A DNA stretch of 64,000 bases from Prochlorococcus sp. AG-347-G22 (GCA_003281635.1 QCBK01000003.1:37461-101460); one strand, 5' to 3'. Numbered from the stretch's first letter, positions 33,738 through 44,318 are shown. Program-made: numbers and translations. Notes: a model not told the origin generated them from the letters alone.

Positions 33738-34904
33738 ATGATATTAATAAATATCCTCTTAGTTCTTCTAATTTTTTTAATTCTTTCAGATTTATATATT
33801 AAAAACTCACCCAAATCAAAGTTAAATCTGGTACCTATAAATTACAAAATCAAAAAAAAGGATGGTTTAAACGAATTAATTATTGATTTAAAAATAACTA
33901 ATAAAAGTAAAACCAAAGAGACTATGGTATCTAATATAAATTTTGAATTAGATTTTTTTAAAAATAAAGGTAACGAATATTGCCAAAATTTTAATTATCA
34001 ACAAGATATTTATATATACGAAAATAATAAAATTAAGAATTTAAATAATTACTGGCAAACAACAATTATCAAGTCAAATTCAGAATTATTTGTAAGAATC
34101 ATATATAAATTTAGCAATAATAATTTTAGAAAAAAAATAAAATATCTATGGTTAAAAGTATTTTGGGAGAACTATGGACATTTTGGTATTTCTAATAATA
34201 TAGATTGTTTTTTAATTAGTTTGGATGGTAAAAAACAAAAGCCGAAAGAAGTTTTTGAAATTCCAATAAATAATAAATATAAAGCTATTGCTATTAAAAC
34301 TGATTTACTTGGTTGCTTTGATAACCCAGTAGATACTGTGATTGAATACTGTAAAGGAATTATAGAAAAAAATGATATTTTAACAATCGGAGAGAGTCCG
34401 CTAGCGATTATGCAAAATAGATATATTTCCCCTCAAAATTTAGAATATAGTTTATTTTCGAAAGCTTTATGTTATTTTTTTCACCCTACAAGCAGTCTCG
34501 CTACAGCTTGCGGCATGCAATTATTAATAAATAGAATCGGAGTCACAAGAATAACCTTTGCACTATTTGTTGGATTTCTATTCAAATTAGTTGGTATTAA
34601 GGGTATGTTTTATAGGTTAACTGGTTCAGAATCATCTCTCATTGATGATATAAGCGGTACAGTTACGCCTTATGACAAGAGTATAGTTATGGGTCCTCTC
34701 AATGCAGATTTATTTTGCAAGGAGGTCTCGAACTATCTGAATATAGATGTTGCTGTAGTCGATGTTAATGATCTTGGAGGTGTGAAAGTCTTGGCTAGTT
34801 CAAACAAAAAAGTAAATAAAATACTCAAAAGGAACTTAATATCTAATCCTGCTGGCAATGGAGATGAAAAAACCCCTATAGTATTAATAAGAGAAAAAAA
34901 GTAA
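33738..34904 (+). CDS. F420-0:gamma-glutamyl ligase-like (CofE-like) protein
   Basis: 388 residues. One N-terminal membrane anchor (ILINILLVLLIFLILSDLYI) precedes a charged linker, and the C-terminal ~200 residues carry the CofE fold: AIAIKTDLLGCFDNPVD, DILTIGESPLAIMQNR, and GPLNADLFCKEVSNYLNIDV. The real CofE adds glutamate to coenzyme F420, which these cyanobacteria are not known to make in this region, so the substrate is unknown. Next gene starts directly after the stop. Confidence 0.72.
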   Translation: MILINILLVLLIFLILSDLYIKNSPKSKLNLVPINYKIKKKDGLNELIIDLKITNKSKTKETMVSNINFELDFFKNKGNEYCQNFNYQQDIYIYENNKIKNLNNYWQTTIIKSNSELFVRIIYKFSNNNFRKKIKYLWLKVFWENYGHFGISNNIDCFLISLDGKKQKPKEVFEIPINNKYKAIAIKTDLLGCFDNPVDTVIEYCKGIIEKNDILTIGESPLAIMQNRYISPQNLEYSLFSKALCYFFHPTSSLATACGMQLLINRIGVTRITFALFVGFLFKLVGIKGMFYRLTGSESSLIDDISGTVTPYDKSIVMGPLNADLFCKEVSNYLNIDVAVVDVNDLGGVKVLASSNKKVNKILKRNLISNPAGNGDEKTPIVLIREKK

Positions 34905-35960
34905 ATGAAAAAAGATACCTCTTATTCTTTTCATTCTAAAAAAGGAACGGAAGTAATTTTTGAAGAACTCCATATAAGGCACCTTAATCTATTAATAGAT
35001 ATTAAAAATAAGGAACTGAATAATTGGTTTTTAAAGATGGCAATTATAAATACCTTTGATGACTTAAAAATTTTTTTAAATAACCTTAAGAAAAATAAAA
35101 ATAAATGCATAATTTCTATTTACGGAAATGAAATTATTGGTTATTTGAATATTTTTCCTTTAAACAAAAAAGAGACTTGCTTAAAAATATCTAAGCCCAA
35201 GTTGATTAACAATAAATGTTCTCTAACAGATAAACAATTAACTTTAGGATTGATAAAAAAATCTATCTCAATAAAAGACATCAAAACTTCAAGTTGGATA
35301 ATTAACGCTGATATCAATAATCTTGACCTCATATCTACCTCAAGAGAATTAGGCTTTCAACCGTTAGGAGAGATAATCCTTTGGGATGGTTCTAATCTAA
35401 ATAAATCCATAAAGCAAAATACCAATGCCTATGCATTAATTAATGAATTCCAAAACATTAATAAACAAAATATATTAAAAATAGTGAATTTCATAAGATC
35501 AAATCAATCTCATTTAATAAGAAATATTTTAGATTTTGATCAAGACGATATTCTTAAAAGAAATAATTCTAAAAGTGGTGCCTTAATATATAAAAATTCA
35601 GTTTTATGTACAATTTTAAAAGATATAAATTATCAAAACGAAGAAATTTATACTTTAACTATAAGTAGATATTGGGAAAAGAGATTCAATACTATTTTAA
35701 AAGAATTTATAAAAAGATTTTTTGAAAAATCACCTGATTCATATTTAAAAACCTATAAAGAAAATTCTCAATTAAATCTTTTTCTCGAAGAATGTAACCT
35801 TAAAGAAAAAAATCAAGAAGTAATTCTTATCAGGAACACAATAGTTAAGAATGAAGCAAAACAAGTAAATATAATAAATCAATCATTGGAATCAATCTTT
35901 GAAAAATTAAGTCCACAAGGTAATCCATATCCATCTCCTTTCCCATTAAAAACAAAGTGA
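34905..35960 (+). CDS. GNAT-like protein, unknown substrate
   Basis: 351 residues. The N-terminal half suggests an acyltransferase-like layout ([15 protein letters not shown], then [19 protein letters not shown], a GNAT-type strand pair), but the usual Q/RxxGxG/A acetyl-CoA loop is not clear. The C-terminal half has a second alpha/beta segment with [19 protein letters not shown]. Starts at the first base after the CofE-like stop and its own stop overlaps ruvX as GTGA, so it is in a coupled operon. Confidence 0.5.
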   Translation: MKKDTSYSFHSKKGTEVIFEELHIRHLNLLIDIKNKELNNWFLKMAIINTFDDLKIFLNNLKKNKNKCIISIYGNEIIGYLNIFPLNKKETCLKISKPKLINNKCSLTDKQLTLGLIKKSISIKDIKTSSWIINADINNLDLISTSRELGFQPLGEIILWDGSNLNKSIKQNTNAYALINEFQNINKQNILKIVNFIRSNQSHLIRNILDFDQDDILKRNNSKSGALIYKNSVLCTILKDINYQNEEIYTLTISRYWEKRFNTILKEFIKRFFEKSPDSYLKTYKENSQLNLFLEECNLKEKNQEVILIRNTIVKNEAKQVNIINQSLESIFEKLSPQGNPYPSPFPLKTK

Positions 35961-36418
35961 AATTTTGCAAACCTAAACCCAAGTCAATTTTGAGTTTGGA
36001 TATAGGTACTAAAAGAATAGGATTAGCTTATTGTGATCCCCTCTGTATAACATCAAATATACTTCCAGCCGTAAAACGGTTTAAAAATAATCAAGAGATT
36101 AAAATCATTAGAAATTATATAAATGAATTTAATTTGACTGGTTTTATTGTGGGTATTCCACTAGATGAGGAAGGTCAAATGACAACTCAAGCTTTTGACT
36201 GTAAAAATTACGGTCAATTACTTTCAAATGAATTAAATCTTCCATTTTCTTACGTCAATGAACATAGTTCAACTTGGGAATCTTCAAATAGATTTGGAAT
36301 AAAAAAAGATAAGTCCGGATTGATTGATAGTTTTTCAGCAAAAATAATACTTGAACAATGGATCGAAGAAGGTCCTGAATTAGAAGAAATAGCTGGTAAA
36401 CCTCAGATAAAATATTAG
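35957..36418 (+). CDS. ruvX: RuvX/YqgF Holliday-junction resolvase-like nuclease
   Basis: 153 residues of the YqgF family (RNase H-like fold), linked to rRNA processing and to junction resolution. Conserved parts: [17 protein letters not shown] with the first catalytic Asp, [14 protein letters not shown], and [10 protein letters not shown], the family's (D/E)ER-type segment altered here to NEHSSTW. GTG start at 35957 overlaps the upstream stop. Confidence 0.85.
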   Translation: MKFCKPKPKSILSLDIGTKRIGLAYCDPLCITSNILPAVKRFKNNQEIKIIRNYINEFNLTGFIVGIPLDEEGQMTTQAFDCKNYGQLLSNELNLPFSYVNEHSSTWESSNRFGIKKDKSGLIDSFSAKIILEQWIEEGPELEEIAGKPQIKY

Positions 36419-36444
36419 TATTAAAAAGGATAAATTATTTTAAA

Positions 36445-36981
36445 ATGAAAGAAGCAAACTCAAATGATAATTATGAAGCACAAACTCTTTTATTAAATGA
36501 TTCTAATGGAAACGAGCTATTTTGTTATCTTGAACAATTAGTAAGTGTTGAAGGCCAAGAATATGCTTTATTAACGCCGGTTGATACTCCAGTAAGTCTT
36601 TTTAAGATAAATAAAAAAGATGAACCTGAACTAATTGAGAAAATAGATAAAAATGAACAAATACTAAAAAATGCTGAAGCAGTTCTTCAAGAACATGATT
36701 TAAGACTAATCAGATCAGCAGTTACATTAACAGTATCAGGAGAACTTGAAGAACCAATTTACGATGAGTTAGAAGAAGATTACGTCGATGATGATAGTGA
36801 GAGTTATGAATTGCTCGTTAACTTTAATCTTTTTGACCAAGAATATGGCTTATATATTCCACTAGATCCTTTTTTTATTGTGGGTAAATTAAAAAACAAA
36901 GGTGCATTATTAGTTGAAGATGATGAGTTCGATAAAATTCAACCGTTGATTGAAACTGAGCTTGAAAAAAGTAGTTCTTAA
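36445..36981 (+). CDS. DUF3727 family protein
   Basis: 178 residues in two similar halves: ELFCYLEQLVSVEGQEYALL in the first and SYELLVNFNLFDQEYGLYIP in the second, each followed by a strand ending in a Pro-containing loop; this repeat is the DUF3727/DUF1292-like pattern of cyanobacteria and plastids. Acidic linker EEDYVDDDSESYE. Function unknown. In the operon between ruvX and a YqeG-type phosphatase. Confidence 0.75.
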   Translation: MKEANSNDNYEAQTLLLNDSNGNELFCYLEQLVSVEGQEYALLTPVDTPVSLFKINKKDEPELIEKIDKNEQILKNAEAVLQEHDLRLIRSAVTLTVSGELEEPIYDELEEDYVDDDSESYELLVNFNLFDQEYGLYIPLDPFFIVGKLKNKGALLVEDDEFDKIQPLIETELEKSSS

Positions 36982-36986
36982 AATAA

Positions 36987-37481
36987 ATGAGATCTATCCT
37001 AAAAGTTAATTGGGATTCAAACTTACCAATATATGCGATTTCTCAATCTGAGTTGCAAAAAAAAGGAATTCATTCTTTATTGCTAGATGTGGATGGGACT
37101 CTAGTAAATAGAAAATCAAATATGATCCCTAAAGCTGTAAAAAATTGGATCATAAAATCTAATAAACTTTTCTCCTTATATCTAATAAGTAATAATCCTT
37201 CAAAAAAAAGAATCGCAAAATTAGCGAAAGAATTAAATTTAAGGTATAAATACAATGCCTCAAAGCCAAGAAAAAAAGTAACTTTGTCTGCTATCAATGA
37301 AATTGGCATTAAGCCAGAAAATATAGCCATTATCGGCGACAGAATTTTTACAGATATTATTGTTGGTAATAGATGTAATATAAAAACAATACTAGTTAAG
37401 CGATTAAATAGAGATGGCTTGCCTATAAAATTTAATTTAACTTTGATAATAGAAAAATTAATTTCTCATTTTATAAAATGA
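36987..37481 (+). CDS. YqeG-type HAD phosphatase
   Basis: 164 residues. HAD motif [11 protein letters not shown] near residue 31, motif [11 protein letters not shown], and motif [15 protein letters not shown]. This is the YqeG/HAD-IIIA group, some members of which dephosphorylate phosphatidylglycerol phosphate; motif I here is DVDGT rather than the more common DLDNT. Overlaps proB by four bases (ATGA). Confidence 0.82.
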   Translation: MRSILKVNWDSNLPIYAISQSELQKKGIHSLLLDVDGTLVNRKSNMIPKAVKNWIIKSNKLFSLYLISNNPSKKRIAKLAKELNLRYKYNASKPRKKVTLSAINEIGIKPENIAIIGDRIFTDIIVGNRCNIKTILVKRLNRDGLPIKFNLTLIIEKLISHFIK

Positions 37482-38560
37482 AAACTTGGGTAATAAAAAT
37501 TGGTACCAGTATTTTAAGAGGGACAAAGGAAACATCTACTGAAGAAATTATTGAAACCCTTTCTAGATCCTTTACAAATTTTCTTTCAAAAGGCAACAAA
37601 TTAATTTTAGTAACTAGTGGAGCCGTTGGATTAGGTTGCCAAAAATTGAATATTAAAACGAGACCAGATGATTTAAGTACCCTTCAAGCCACTGCTGCAG
37701 TAGGTCAAGTTAATTTAATGTCCTTATACGATAAAGTATTTAATAAATTAGGTCATAATATTGCTCAAATTTTAATAACTAAAGCTGATTTTAATTCCCG
37801 AGAATCCTTTAATAACGCTTCCAAAACTTTAAAAAAATTAATAGATTTGAATGTTATTCCAATCGTAAATGAAAATGATACCGTAGCTAATGAAGAGCTT
37901 AAATATGGGGATAATGATACCCTCTCTGCTTTAGTTGCATTAGCTATAAATGCTAACAAGCTTATTCTATTAACCGATATTGAAAATCTATACTCAAAAG
38001 ATCCACGTAATAATAAAGATGCGCAACCTATTAAAGAAGTTCATAATAGTGAATTAAAAGAAATTAAAGATAAAAATATTAAAAACTATAATAATGAATG
38101 GGGAACAGGAGGAATTTCTACAAAATTAATTTCTGCCGAAATAGCCACAAAAGGAGGAGTTGAAGTCCAACTAGTTGATGGAACTAATAAAAAAAACCTA
38201 ATTGAAATTTTTAATGATAATAAAATTGGAACTTTATTTTATCCAGTAGAAAAACCTATTAGAAACAAAAAAAGTTGGCTCTCACATGCAATTCAAACAG
38301 TAGGGAAAATTACTTTAGATGATGGCGCTTCTTTTGCGATTAAAAAAAAAGGTGCCTCACTTTTAGCGGTAGGTGTTAAGAATGTAGAAGGAAACTTTAC
38401 GATTAATCAGGCAGTTAAAATCGTAAATACAAATGATAAAGAGGTTGCCAAAGGTTTAGTATCAATAAGTAGCGACAAATTAAGAAGTATCTTAAATAAT
38501 AAAGAAAATAACAACTCCTCGATAATTGTCGTACACAGAGATGTTCTTGCTCTCTCTTAA
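37478..38560 (+). CDS. proB: glutamate 5-kinase
   Basis: First step of proline synthesis. 360 residues: amino-acid kinase domain beginning [10 protein letters not shown] with VTSGAVGLG and [22 protein letters not shown] and [10 protein letters not shown], plus a C-terminal PUA domain (about residues 275-360) with [16 protein letters not shown]. The start overlaps the YqeG-type gene, so proB belongs to the same transcript. Feedback control by proline is typical for the family. Confidence 0.94.
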   Translation: MKTWVIKIGTSILRGTKETSTEEIIETLSRSFTNFLSKGNKLILVTSGAVGLGCQKLNIKTRPDDLSTLQATAAVGQVNLMSLYDKVFNKLGHNIAQILITKADFNSRESFNNASKTLKKLIDLNVIPIVNENDTVANEELKYGDNDTLSALVALAINANKLILLTDIENLYSKDPRNNKDAQPIKEVHNSELKEIKDKNIKNYNNEWGTGGISTKLISAEIATKGGVEVQLVDGTNKKNLIEIFNDNKIGTLFYPVEKPIRNKKSWLSHAIQTVGKITLDDGASFAIKKKGASLLAVGVKNVEGNFTINQAVKIVNTNDKEVAKGLVSISSDKLRSILNNKENNNSSIIVVHRDVLALS

Positions 38561-38580
38561 AAAAAAATTAAAACTGAAAA

Positions 38581-39615
38581 ATGCTTTTAAGTGATTTAGT
38601 TGATCTAATAAAAAAAGGAAATTCAAATTTTATTAGTGCCAATGTTTATGAAGATTTAAATATAGATGATGCTGCCTCATTAGATACTGCATTTAAACAT
38701 CAAATATCTTTTTTAGATGAAAATAATATCCTTAAAGAAAAATTAGATCAAACTAAAGCATCAGCAATAATAACTACTAACAACGATGAAATCGTTAGTA
38801 TCCTAAAGAAACTAAATATATCAAACATAATCGTTAAAAATCCAAGAATTGCATTTGCAGAAGTATTGGATTGTTTATATAAAACTATCAATTTCAAAGC
38901 AGGAATTCACCCTTCCGCAGTTATAGATAAAACAGCAATAATTGGAGAAGATTGCCACATTGGACCTAATGTCTATATTGGAGAAAATACTATAATTGGT
39001 GATAATAATCATATTCTTCCCGGATCGTCAATTTTAGGCAATGTACGAATAGGAAACAATAATATAATTCATCCAAATTGTGTTATTTACGAAAATACTA
39101 CTCTAAAAGATAATTGTGTAATTAATTCAAATTCTGTTATTGGATCAGAGGGATTTGGTTTTATTCCTAAAAATGGCAAATGGGTCAAGATGCCTCAAAA
39201 AGGTGGTGTAAAAATAATGAGTTTTGTAGAAATTGGAACGAATTGTTGTATTGATAGACCAGCAGTTGGATTTACTTTTATTGATGAGGGAACAAAGTTG
39301 GATAATTTAATACAAATAGGTCATGGAGTTAAAATTGGAAAGAATTGTGCTTTTGCAGCTCAAGTTGGTATCGCTGGAGGAGCAAATATTGGAGATGGTG
39401 TTATTTTGGCAGGGCAAGTAGGAGTCAACAATAGAGTAAAAGTTGGTAATAATGTCGTAGCGAGTTCAAAATGCGGAATTCATTGTGACATAGAAAATGG
39501 CAAGGTAATTAGTGGTTTCCCTGCGATGGAAAATAAATCATGGCTAAGGAGTTCAAGTATTTTTAAAAAATTACCAGAATTGGCAAAAAAACTTAGACAA
39601 TTAGACAAGCAATAA
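38581..39615 (+). CDS. lpxD: UDP-3-O-acylglucosamine N-acyltransferase
   Basis: Third step of lipid A synthesis. 344 residues: an N-terminal uridine-binding domain (to about 100) and a left-handed beta helix of hexapeptide repeats (IGEDCHIGPNVYIGENTIIG and so on). The catalytic histidine is in QIGHGVKIG, and GSEGFGF is the family loop. Its presence implies an LPS-type outer membrane. Follows proB by 20 bases. Confidence 0.93.
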   Translation: MLLSDLVDLIKKGNSNFISANVYEDLNIDDAASLDTAFKHQISFLDENNILKEKLDQTKASAIITTNNDEIVSILKKLNISNIIVKNPRIAFAEVLDCLYKTINFKAGIHPSAVIDKTAIIGEDCHIGPNVYIGENTIIGDNNHILPGSSILGNVRIGNNNIIHPNCVIYENTTLKDNCVINSNSVIGSEGFGFIPKNGKWVKMPQKGGVKIMSFVEIGTNCCIDRPAVGFTFIDEGTKLDNLIQIGHGVKIGKNCAFAAQVGIAGGANIGDGVILAGQVGVNNRVKVGNNVVASSKCGIHCDIENGKVISGFPAMENKSWLRSSSIFKKLPELAKKLRQLDKQ

Positions 39616-39643
39616 TTTATTGTTCTATTAAACAAAAATTTAA

Positions 39644-40717
39644 ATGAAGAAATATAAGATTGTTTTATTGTCAGGAGACGGAATTGGACCAGAGATTTCA
39701 GAAGTTTCAAAAAAAGTCTTAAAAAAGCTTTCGAAAAATCATAATTTCGATATTGAGATTATTGAAAAATTATTTGGAGGGATAGCTTATGAAAAATATG
39801 GGACTCCTGCTCCAGATGAGACACTAAATCAATGCAAAATATGTGATGCTGTACTTCTAGCCTGTGTTGGAGATATTAAATATGATTCTCTTGCAAGAGA
39901 ATTAAGGCCAGAAAGTGGGTTACTAAAGTTAAGATCTGCCCTAAACCTTTTCGCAAATATCAGGCCTGTTAAAATAAGAAAATCTCTATTAGATGCAAGT
40001 ACATTAAAAAAAGAAATCGTTGAGCATGTAGATCTTATTGTTGTAAGAGAATTAATAGGGGGAATTTATTTTGGGAAACCAAGAGGACATATAACAAATA
40101 CAAAAATCCCAAAAGCTTTCAATACGATGGTTTATGATTCGGCAGAAATAGAGAGAATAACTGAAATAGCAATAAAAATTGCTAACCAAAGAAATAAAAA
40201 AATATGTTCTGTTGATAAATCAAACGTTCTTGAGGTTAGTCAATTGTGGAGAGATACAGTTTTACATATCACCTCAAAAGATAAAAATATATCTCTAAGC
40301 AATATGTACGTTGATAATGCCGCAATGCAATTAGTTAGAGATCCTGGTCAATTTGATGTAATTTTAACTAGTAATTTATTTGGGGATATTTTAAGCGATC
40401 TAGCCGCAATGTTAACTGGTTCTATTGGTATGCTTCCATCTGCTTCTCTAAATAATAGTGGCCCTGGTGTTTTTGAACCTGTTCATGGTTCGGCTCCTGA
40501 TATAGCTGGTAAAAACATAGCGAATCCAATAGCAATGCTTTTATCTGCTTCCATGATGTTAAAAATTGGATTAAGTGAAAATGAAGCTGCAGAAAATTTA
40601 GAAACTGCCATTGATAAAGTTTTATCAAAAGGATTTAGAACAGCAGATTTAGCTGATGGATCTTCTGAAGTTTTATCTTGCAGTGAAATCGGGGATAAAA
40701 TAATGGATGAAATTTAA
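39644..40717 (+). CDS. leuB: 3-isopropylmalate dehydrogenase
   Basis: Leucine pathway oxidative decarboxylase. 357 residues with GDGIGPEI, the loop LFANIRPVKIR, RELIGGIYFG, SVDKSNVLEVS, the metal-binding D in FDVILTSNLFGDILSDLAA, and the NAD-binding block EPVHGSAPDIAGKNIANP. Complete. Confidence 0.95.
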   Translation: MKKYKIVLLSGDGIGPEISEVSKKVLKKLSKNHNFDIEIIEKLFGGIAYEKYGTPAPDETLNQCKICDAVLLACVGDIKYDSLARELRPESGLLKLRSALNLFANIRPVKIRKSLLDASTLKKEIVEHVDLIVVRELIGGIYFGKPRGHITNTKIPKAFNTMVYDSAEIERITEIAIKIANQRNKKICSVDKSNVLEVSQLWRDTVLHITSKDKNISLSNMYVDNAAMQLVRDPGQFDVILTSNLFGDILSDLAAMLTGSIGMLPSASLNNSGPGVFEPVHGSAPDIAGKNIANPIAMLLSASMMLKIGLSENEAAENLETAIDKVLSKGFRTADLADGSSEVLSCSEIGDKIMDEI

Positions 40718-40805
40718 AAAAAATTAATAAATAAAAAAATATTTTTAAGTAAAACATAAAGTTGGCATATGACCTGTCAGAATCATTAGATATTGTTTTT
40801 AAAAA

Positions 40806-41702
40806 ATGTCAAAACGTCATCCAGTGGTTGCTGTAACAGGATCTTCAGGAGCAGGAACAAGTACAGTAAAAAGAGCCTTTGAGCATATTTTTGCCCGAGA
40901 AGATATTGTTCCCGCTGTTGTAGAAGGTGATAGTTATCACAGATTTGAAAGAATGCCTATGAAAAAAGCTATGGCAGAAGCTCTTTCAAAAGGTCAAAAT
41001 TTCTCTCATTTTGGTCCAGAGGCTAATCTTTTCGACAAACTAGAAGAACTTTTTAAAATCTATGGTGAAACTGGAGGAGGGAAGAAAAGATATTATCTAC
41101 ATAGTCTTGAAGAAGCAGAAGAACATAATACAAGACTTGGAACATCCTTAGAACCTGGGCAATTTACTCCATGGGAAGATATTCCTGAGGGAACAGACGT
41201 ACTTTTTTATGAAGGTTTGCATGGCGGGGTAGAAGGTGATGGATACAATGTGGCATCTTATGCTGATTTACTTGTTGGTGTTGTTCCAATAACAAATTTA
41301 GAGTGGATTCAAAAAATCCATAGAGATAACGCAGAAAGAGGTTACTCAGCGGAAACCATTGTGGATACTATATTGAGAAGAATGCCTGATTATATAAATC
41401 ACATTTGCCCACAATTCAGCAAAACCGATATCAATTTCCAAAGAATTCCCACAATTGACACTTCTAATCCTTTCATATGCAGGAATATCCCAACTCCTGA
41501 TGAGAGCTTTGTAATCATACATTTCAGAAAAGGGGCAAGAGAGAAATGGGGTATTGATTTTCAATACTTGCTTGGCATGATTAATGATTCATTTATGTCA
41601 AGTCCAACAAGTATCGTTGTAAATGGAGGGAAAATGGGTTTCGCAATGGAATTAATTCTCACTCCAATAATTCATAAAATGATTGAGGAGAAAAATAAAT
41701 GA
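40806..41702 (+). CDS. phosphoribulokinase of the proteobacterial (class I) type
   Basis: 298 residues. P-loop TGSSGAGTST (11-20), EGDSYHRF with the catalytic Asp, EANLFDKLEELF, FYEGLHGG, VPITNLEWIQKIHRD and FQRIPTIDTSNPF are close to the octameric PRK of Rhodobacter-type bacteria. Cyanobacterial Calvin-cycle PRK is normally a longer, redox-regulated class II enzyme, and the regulatory Cys pair of that class is absent. It may act on ribulose-5-phosphate or another pentose/uridine-like substrate. Possible horizontal origin, inferred from family type. Confidence 0.85.
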   Translation: MSKRHPVVAVTGSSGAGTSTVKRAFEHIFAREDIVPAVVEGDSYHRFERMPMKKAMAEALSKGQNFSHFGPEANLFDKLEELFKIYGETGGGKKRYYLHSLEEAEEHNTRLGTSLEPGQFTPWEDIPEGTDVLFYEGLHGGVEGDGYNVASYADLLVGVVPITNLEWIQKIHRDNAERGYSAETIVDTILRRMPDYINHICPQFSKTDINFQRIPTIDTSNPFICRNIPTPDESFVIIHFRKGAREKWGIDFQYLLGMINDSFMSSPTSIVVNGGKMGFAMELILTPIIHKMIEEKNK

Positions 41703-41839
41703 TTAATTTTCGATTATCAACTCAAATCATTATATTTTTTACTTTTAGGAGTTTTTAATCTAGAAGATCTCAAATTTTTATATATCTTTCTTGATAAAAG
41801 TACCTTATTTAGATTTAAATAGAAGAAACAGGAAACGTT

Positions 41840-42721
41840 GTGTCATTAATCGACTGGTTTGCCGCAAGGCGTAAAGATCAATTTGTTGGGAAAGTTTCGC
41901 AAGATACTGATGAGGGAGATGGTTTGTGGGTTAAATGTTCAGAATGTTCGCAAGTAGCCTATAGAAAAGACCTAATTTCAAATTTCAATGTTTGTAATAA
42001 TTGTGGTCACCACAATAGGATAAATAGTGACGAAAGGATAAATATAATTGCTGATAAAAATTCATTCGAAGAGTTTGATAGTTCACTAAGCCCTACAGAT
42101 CCTTTAGGTTTTAAAGATAGAAGATCATATGCTGATCGAATTAAAGAAAGTCAAGCAGGCACAGGTTTAAGAGATGGAGTTGTAACAGGTATCTGTTCTG
42201 TTAATTCAATGCCTTTAGCATTAGCTGTTATGGATTTTAGATTCATGGGAGGATCCATGGGTTCAGTAGTTGGTGAAAAAATTACAAGGATAATTGAAAG
42301 AGCAACTTTAGAAAATTTTCCAATCCTTATTGTTTGTGCATCAGGTGGCGCAAGGATGCAAGAAGGTATGTTAAGTCTCATGCAGATGGCAAAAATATCT
42401 GGAGCACTAAAAAAACATAAAGAAAAAAATCTTCTTTATATGCCCCTATTAACTCATCCAACCACTGGGGGGGTAACAGCGAGCTTTGCAATGTTAGGTG
42501 ATTTAATTTTGGCGGAACCTAAAGCTCTTATTGGATTTGCTGGAAGAAGGGTCATAGAACAAACATTAAGAGAAAAATTACCCGATAATTTTCAAACAGC
42601 TGAATATCTGCTTGAGCATGGTTTTGTTGATGTAATAGTTAAAAGGAAAGATCTCAAGGTTACTCTGACTAAAATTTTAAAAATTCATGGTGTAAAAGAA
42701 CTTGCAAAAGCAAATATATAA
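41840..42721 (+). CDS. accD: acetyl-CoA carboxylase carboxyltransferase beta subunit
   Basis: Fatty acid synthesis. 293 residues from a GTG start, beginning [13 protein letters not shown]. An N-terminal zinc ribbon uses C33, C36, C52, C55; the crotonase-like domain carries [26 protein letters not shown] and [16 protein letters not shown]. Works with AccA. Followed almost at once by a small exported-protein gene. Confidence 0.95.
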   Translation: MSLIDWFAARRKDQFVGKVSQDTDEGDGLWVKCSECSQVAYRKDLISNFNVCNNCGHHNRINSDERINIIADKNSFEEFDSSLSPTDPLGFKDRRSYADRIKESQAGTGLRDGVVTGICSVNSMPLALAVMDFRFMGGSMGSVVGEKITRIIERATLENFPILIVCASGGARMQEGMLSLMQMAKISGALKKHKEKNLLYMPLLTHPTTGGVTASFAMLGDLILAEPKALIGFAGRRVIEQTLREKLPDNFQTAEYLLEHGFVDVIVKRKDLKVTLTKILKIHGVKELAKANI

Positions 42722-42722
42722 T

Positions 42723-43115
42723 ATGAGAGTTATTTCAAATTTTTTTTATTTTTCTTTAAGCCTTTTATTCTTTATTTTAAATTTTACTCCATATTCTTAT
42801 GGAATAGGAAATGTTGACTGGGTCCTACTAAAAGAGAATAATGAAGGGAAAGAATGGCTTGATAAAGGGAGTATTAAGCAGCTTCCAAATAATGAAATAA
42901 GTGTTTTAACAAAGTTCTTTAAAAATCCAACTAATTCTGATGATGATGGAGAGTTATCACTTTATGTAATGAGAATTAATTGCGATGAAAAAAAGTTCAA
43001 AGATACTTCAATAAATGGAATCCCGCAATTTAATTCAAAATGGCGAACTTCTAACAATGATGAACTAATAGATGTTGTTATTGAAAATAGTTGTTCAGAA
43101 TTTATTAATGGATAA
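42723..43115 (+). CDS. small exported protein, unknown
   Basis: About 130 residues from ATG 42723, one base after the accD stop; a start further upstream (42702) would lie inside accD. The signal peptide is RVISNFFYFSLSLLFFILNF with cleavage after about residue 27. The mature part starts IGNVDWVLLKENNEGKEWLD and has two cysteines (NCDEKK, ENSCSEF). Reminiscent of short lumenal or periplasmic proteins; no family recognised. Confidence 0.65.
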   Translation: MRVISNFFYFSLSLLFFILNFTPYSYGIGNVDWVLLKENNEGKEWLDKGSIKQLPNNEISVLTKFFKNPTNSDDDGELSLYVMRINCDEKKFKDTSINGIPQFNSKWRTSNNDELIDVVIENSCSEFING

Positions 43116-43117
43116 GA

Positions 43118-44215
43118 ATGAATTCTAAAAATAAAAAATTAAAAATAGCAATCGCTGGACTAGGGTTTGGTAAAAAAGTTCATTTAGAGGCACTAAAAGA
43201 GTCTGATTACTTAACTCCTGTAGCTATTTATCATTACGAGAAAAAACAAAAATCGATATTAGAAAAAGAGACGGGCCTAGATTTTTTTCATAATTGGGAT
43301 GATTTAATTAAATCTCCAGAAATTGATGGGATCATTATTGCTACCCCTCCTGAATCAAGATTCAAATTGGCAAAAAGCGCTCTTGAGAATAAGAAAAATT
43401 TGTTATTAGAAAAACCTGTTTCAATATCCTCCTCAGAAATTGAAGAGCTTCAGAGAATATCTTTGATTAATAATTTAAGCGTATGTGTCGATTTTGAATA
43501 TAGAGCAGTGCCTCTTTTCCTTCAGACAAAAAAACTTATTGATGAAAATATCTTAGGAGATATATATTTAGTCAAATTAGATTGGTTAATGGGCAGTAGA
43601 TCCGACCCCAAAAGATCCTGGAATTGGTATTCATTAGAAGAAAAAGGTGGAGGAGTTATTGGCGCCTTGGGTACTCATGCATTCGATATGTTGAATTGGT
43701 TTTTTGGAGAAGCAATTAACGTGTCTGGCAAATTAGCAACATCAATAAAAAAAAGACCTTTACCTAATTCATCTGATTTAAATGATGTTACAAGTGAAGA
43801 TGTATGTTTAGCCAATATAGAAATATCAAACTACAGCTCGAATCTTATTCCATGTCAGGTATCTTTATCATCGATTTCTAAAAATGGTAGAGGATTTAGT
43901 TTAGAAATATATGGAAGCGCAGGTTCACTAATTCTTAAAAGCGAAAACCAAAAAGATTATGTACATGGATTTAATTTGAAATATTCAAACAACGAAAATA
44001 AAATTCAAAATCTAACCGCAGATTCAAGTTTTAATTTTGAAAAAACATGGACTGATGGGAGGATAGCTCCAGTTTTGAGAATTCAAAATTTATGGGCTCA
44101 GAGTATGATTAATAGAACACCTTTAATCCCAGGCTTATGTGAAGGACTTGCTAGTCATAAAGTTTGCGAAGCCATAAAAGAATCTTCGAAAAGTGGATTA
44201 AGTATCAAAATTTAA
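43118..44215 (+). CDS. Gfo/Idh/MocA family oxidoreductase
   Basis: 365 residues. NAD(P)-binding N terminus IAGLGFGKKVHLEAL, IIIATPPESRFKLAKSAL and the EKPVSIS motif (LLLEKPV) of the family, then the C-terminal beta-sheet domain with the GALGTHAFDMLNW His. Many substrates (sugars, inositol, biliverdin-like) are possible; the sequence does not decide. Starts two bases after the upstream gene. Confidence 0.88.
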   Translation: MNSKNKKLKIAIAGLGFGKKVHLEALKESDYLTPVAIYHYEKKQKSILEKETGLDFFHNWDDLIKSPEIDGIIIATPPESRFKLAKSALENKKNLLLEKPVSISSSEIEELQRISLINNLSVCVDFEYRAVPLFLQTKKLIDENILGDIYLVKLDWLMGSRSDPKRSWNWYSLEEKGGGVIGALGTHAFDMLNWFFGEAINVSGKLATSIKKRPLPNSSDLNDVTSEDVCLANIEISNYSSNLIPCQVSLSSISKNGRGFSLEIYGSAGSLILKSENQKDYVHGFNLKYSNNENKIQNLTADSSFNFEKTWTDGRIAPVLRIQNLWAQSMINRTPLIPGLCEGLASHKVCEAIKESSKSGLSIKI

Positions 44216-44318
44216 GGTTATACATTTATAAGTAGCAATTATCACCCGATAAAGTATTGGATTGATTTTATTTTTTTTTCATATTCTGGAAAAATCAATT
44301 GAACTGAATTATTAAAGA

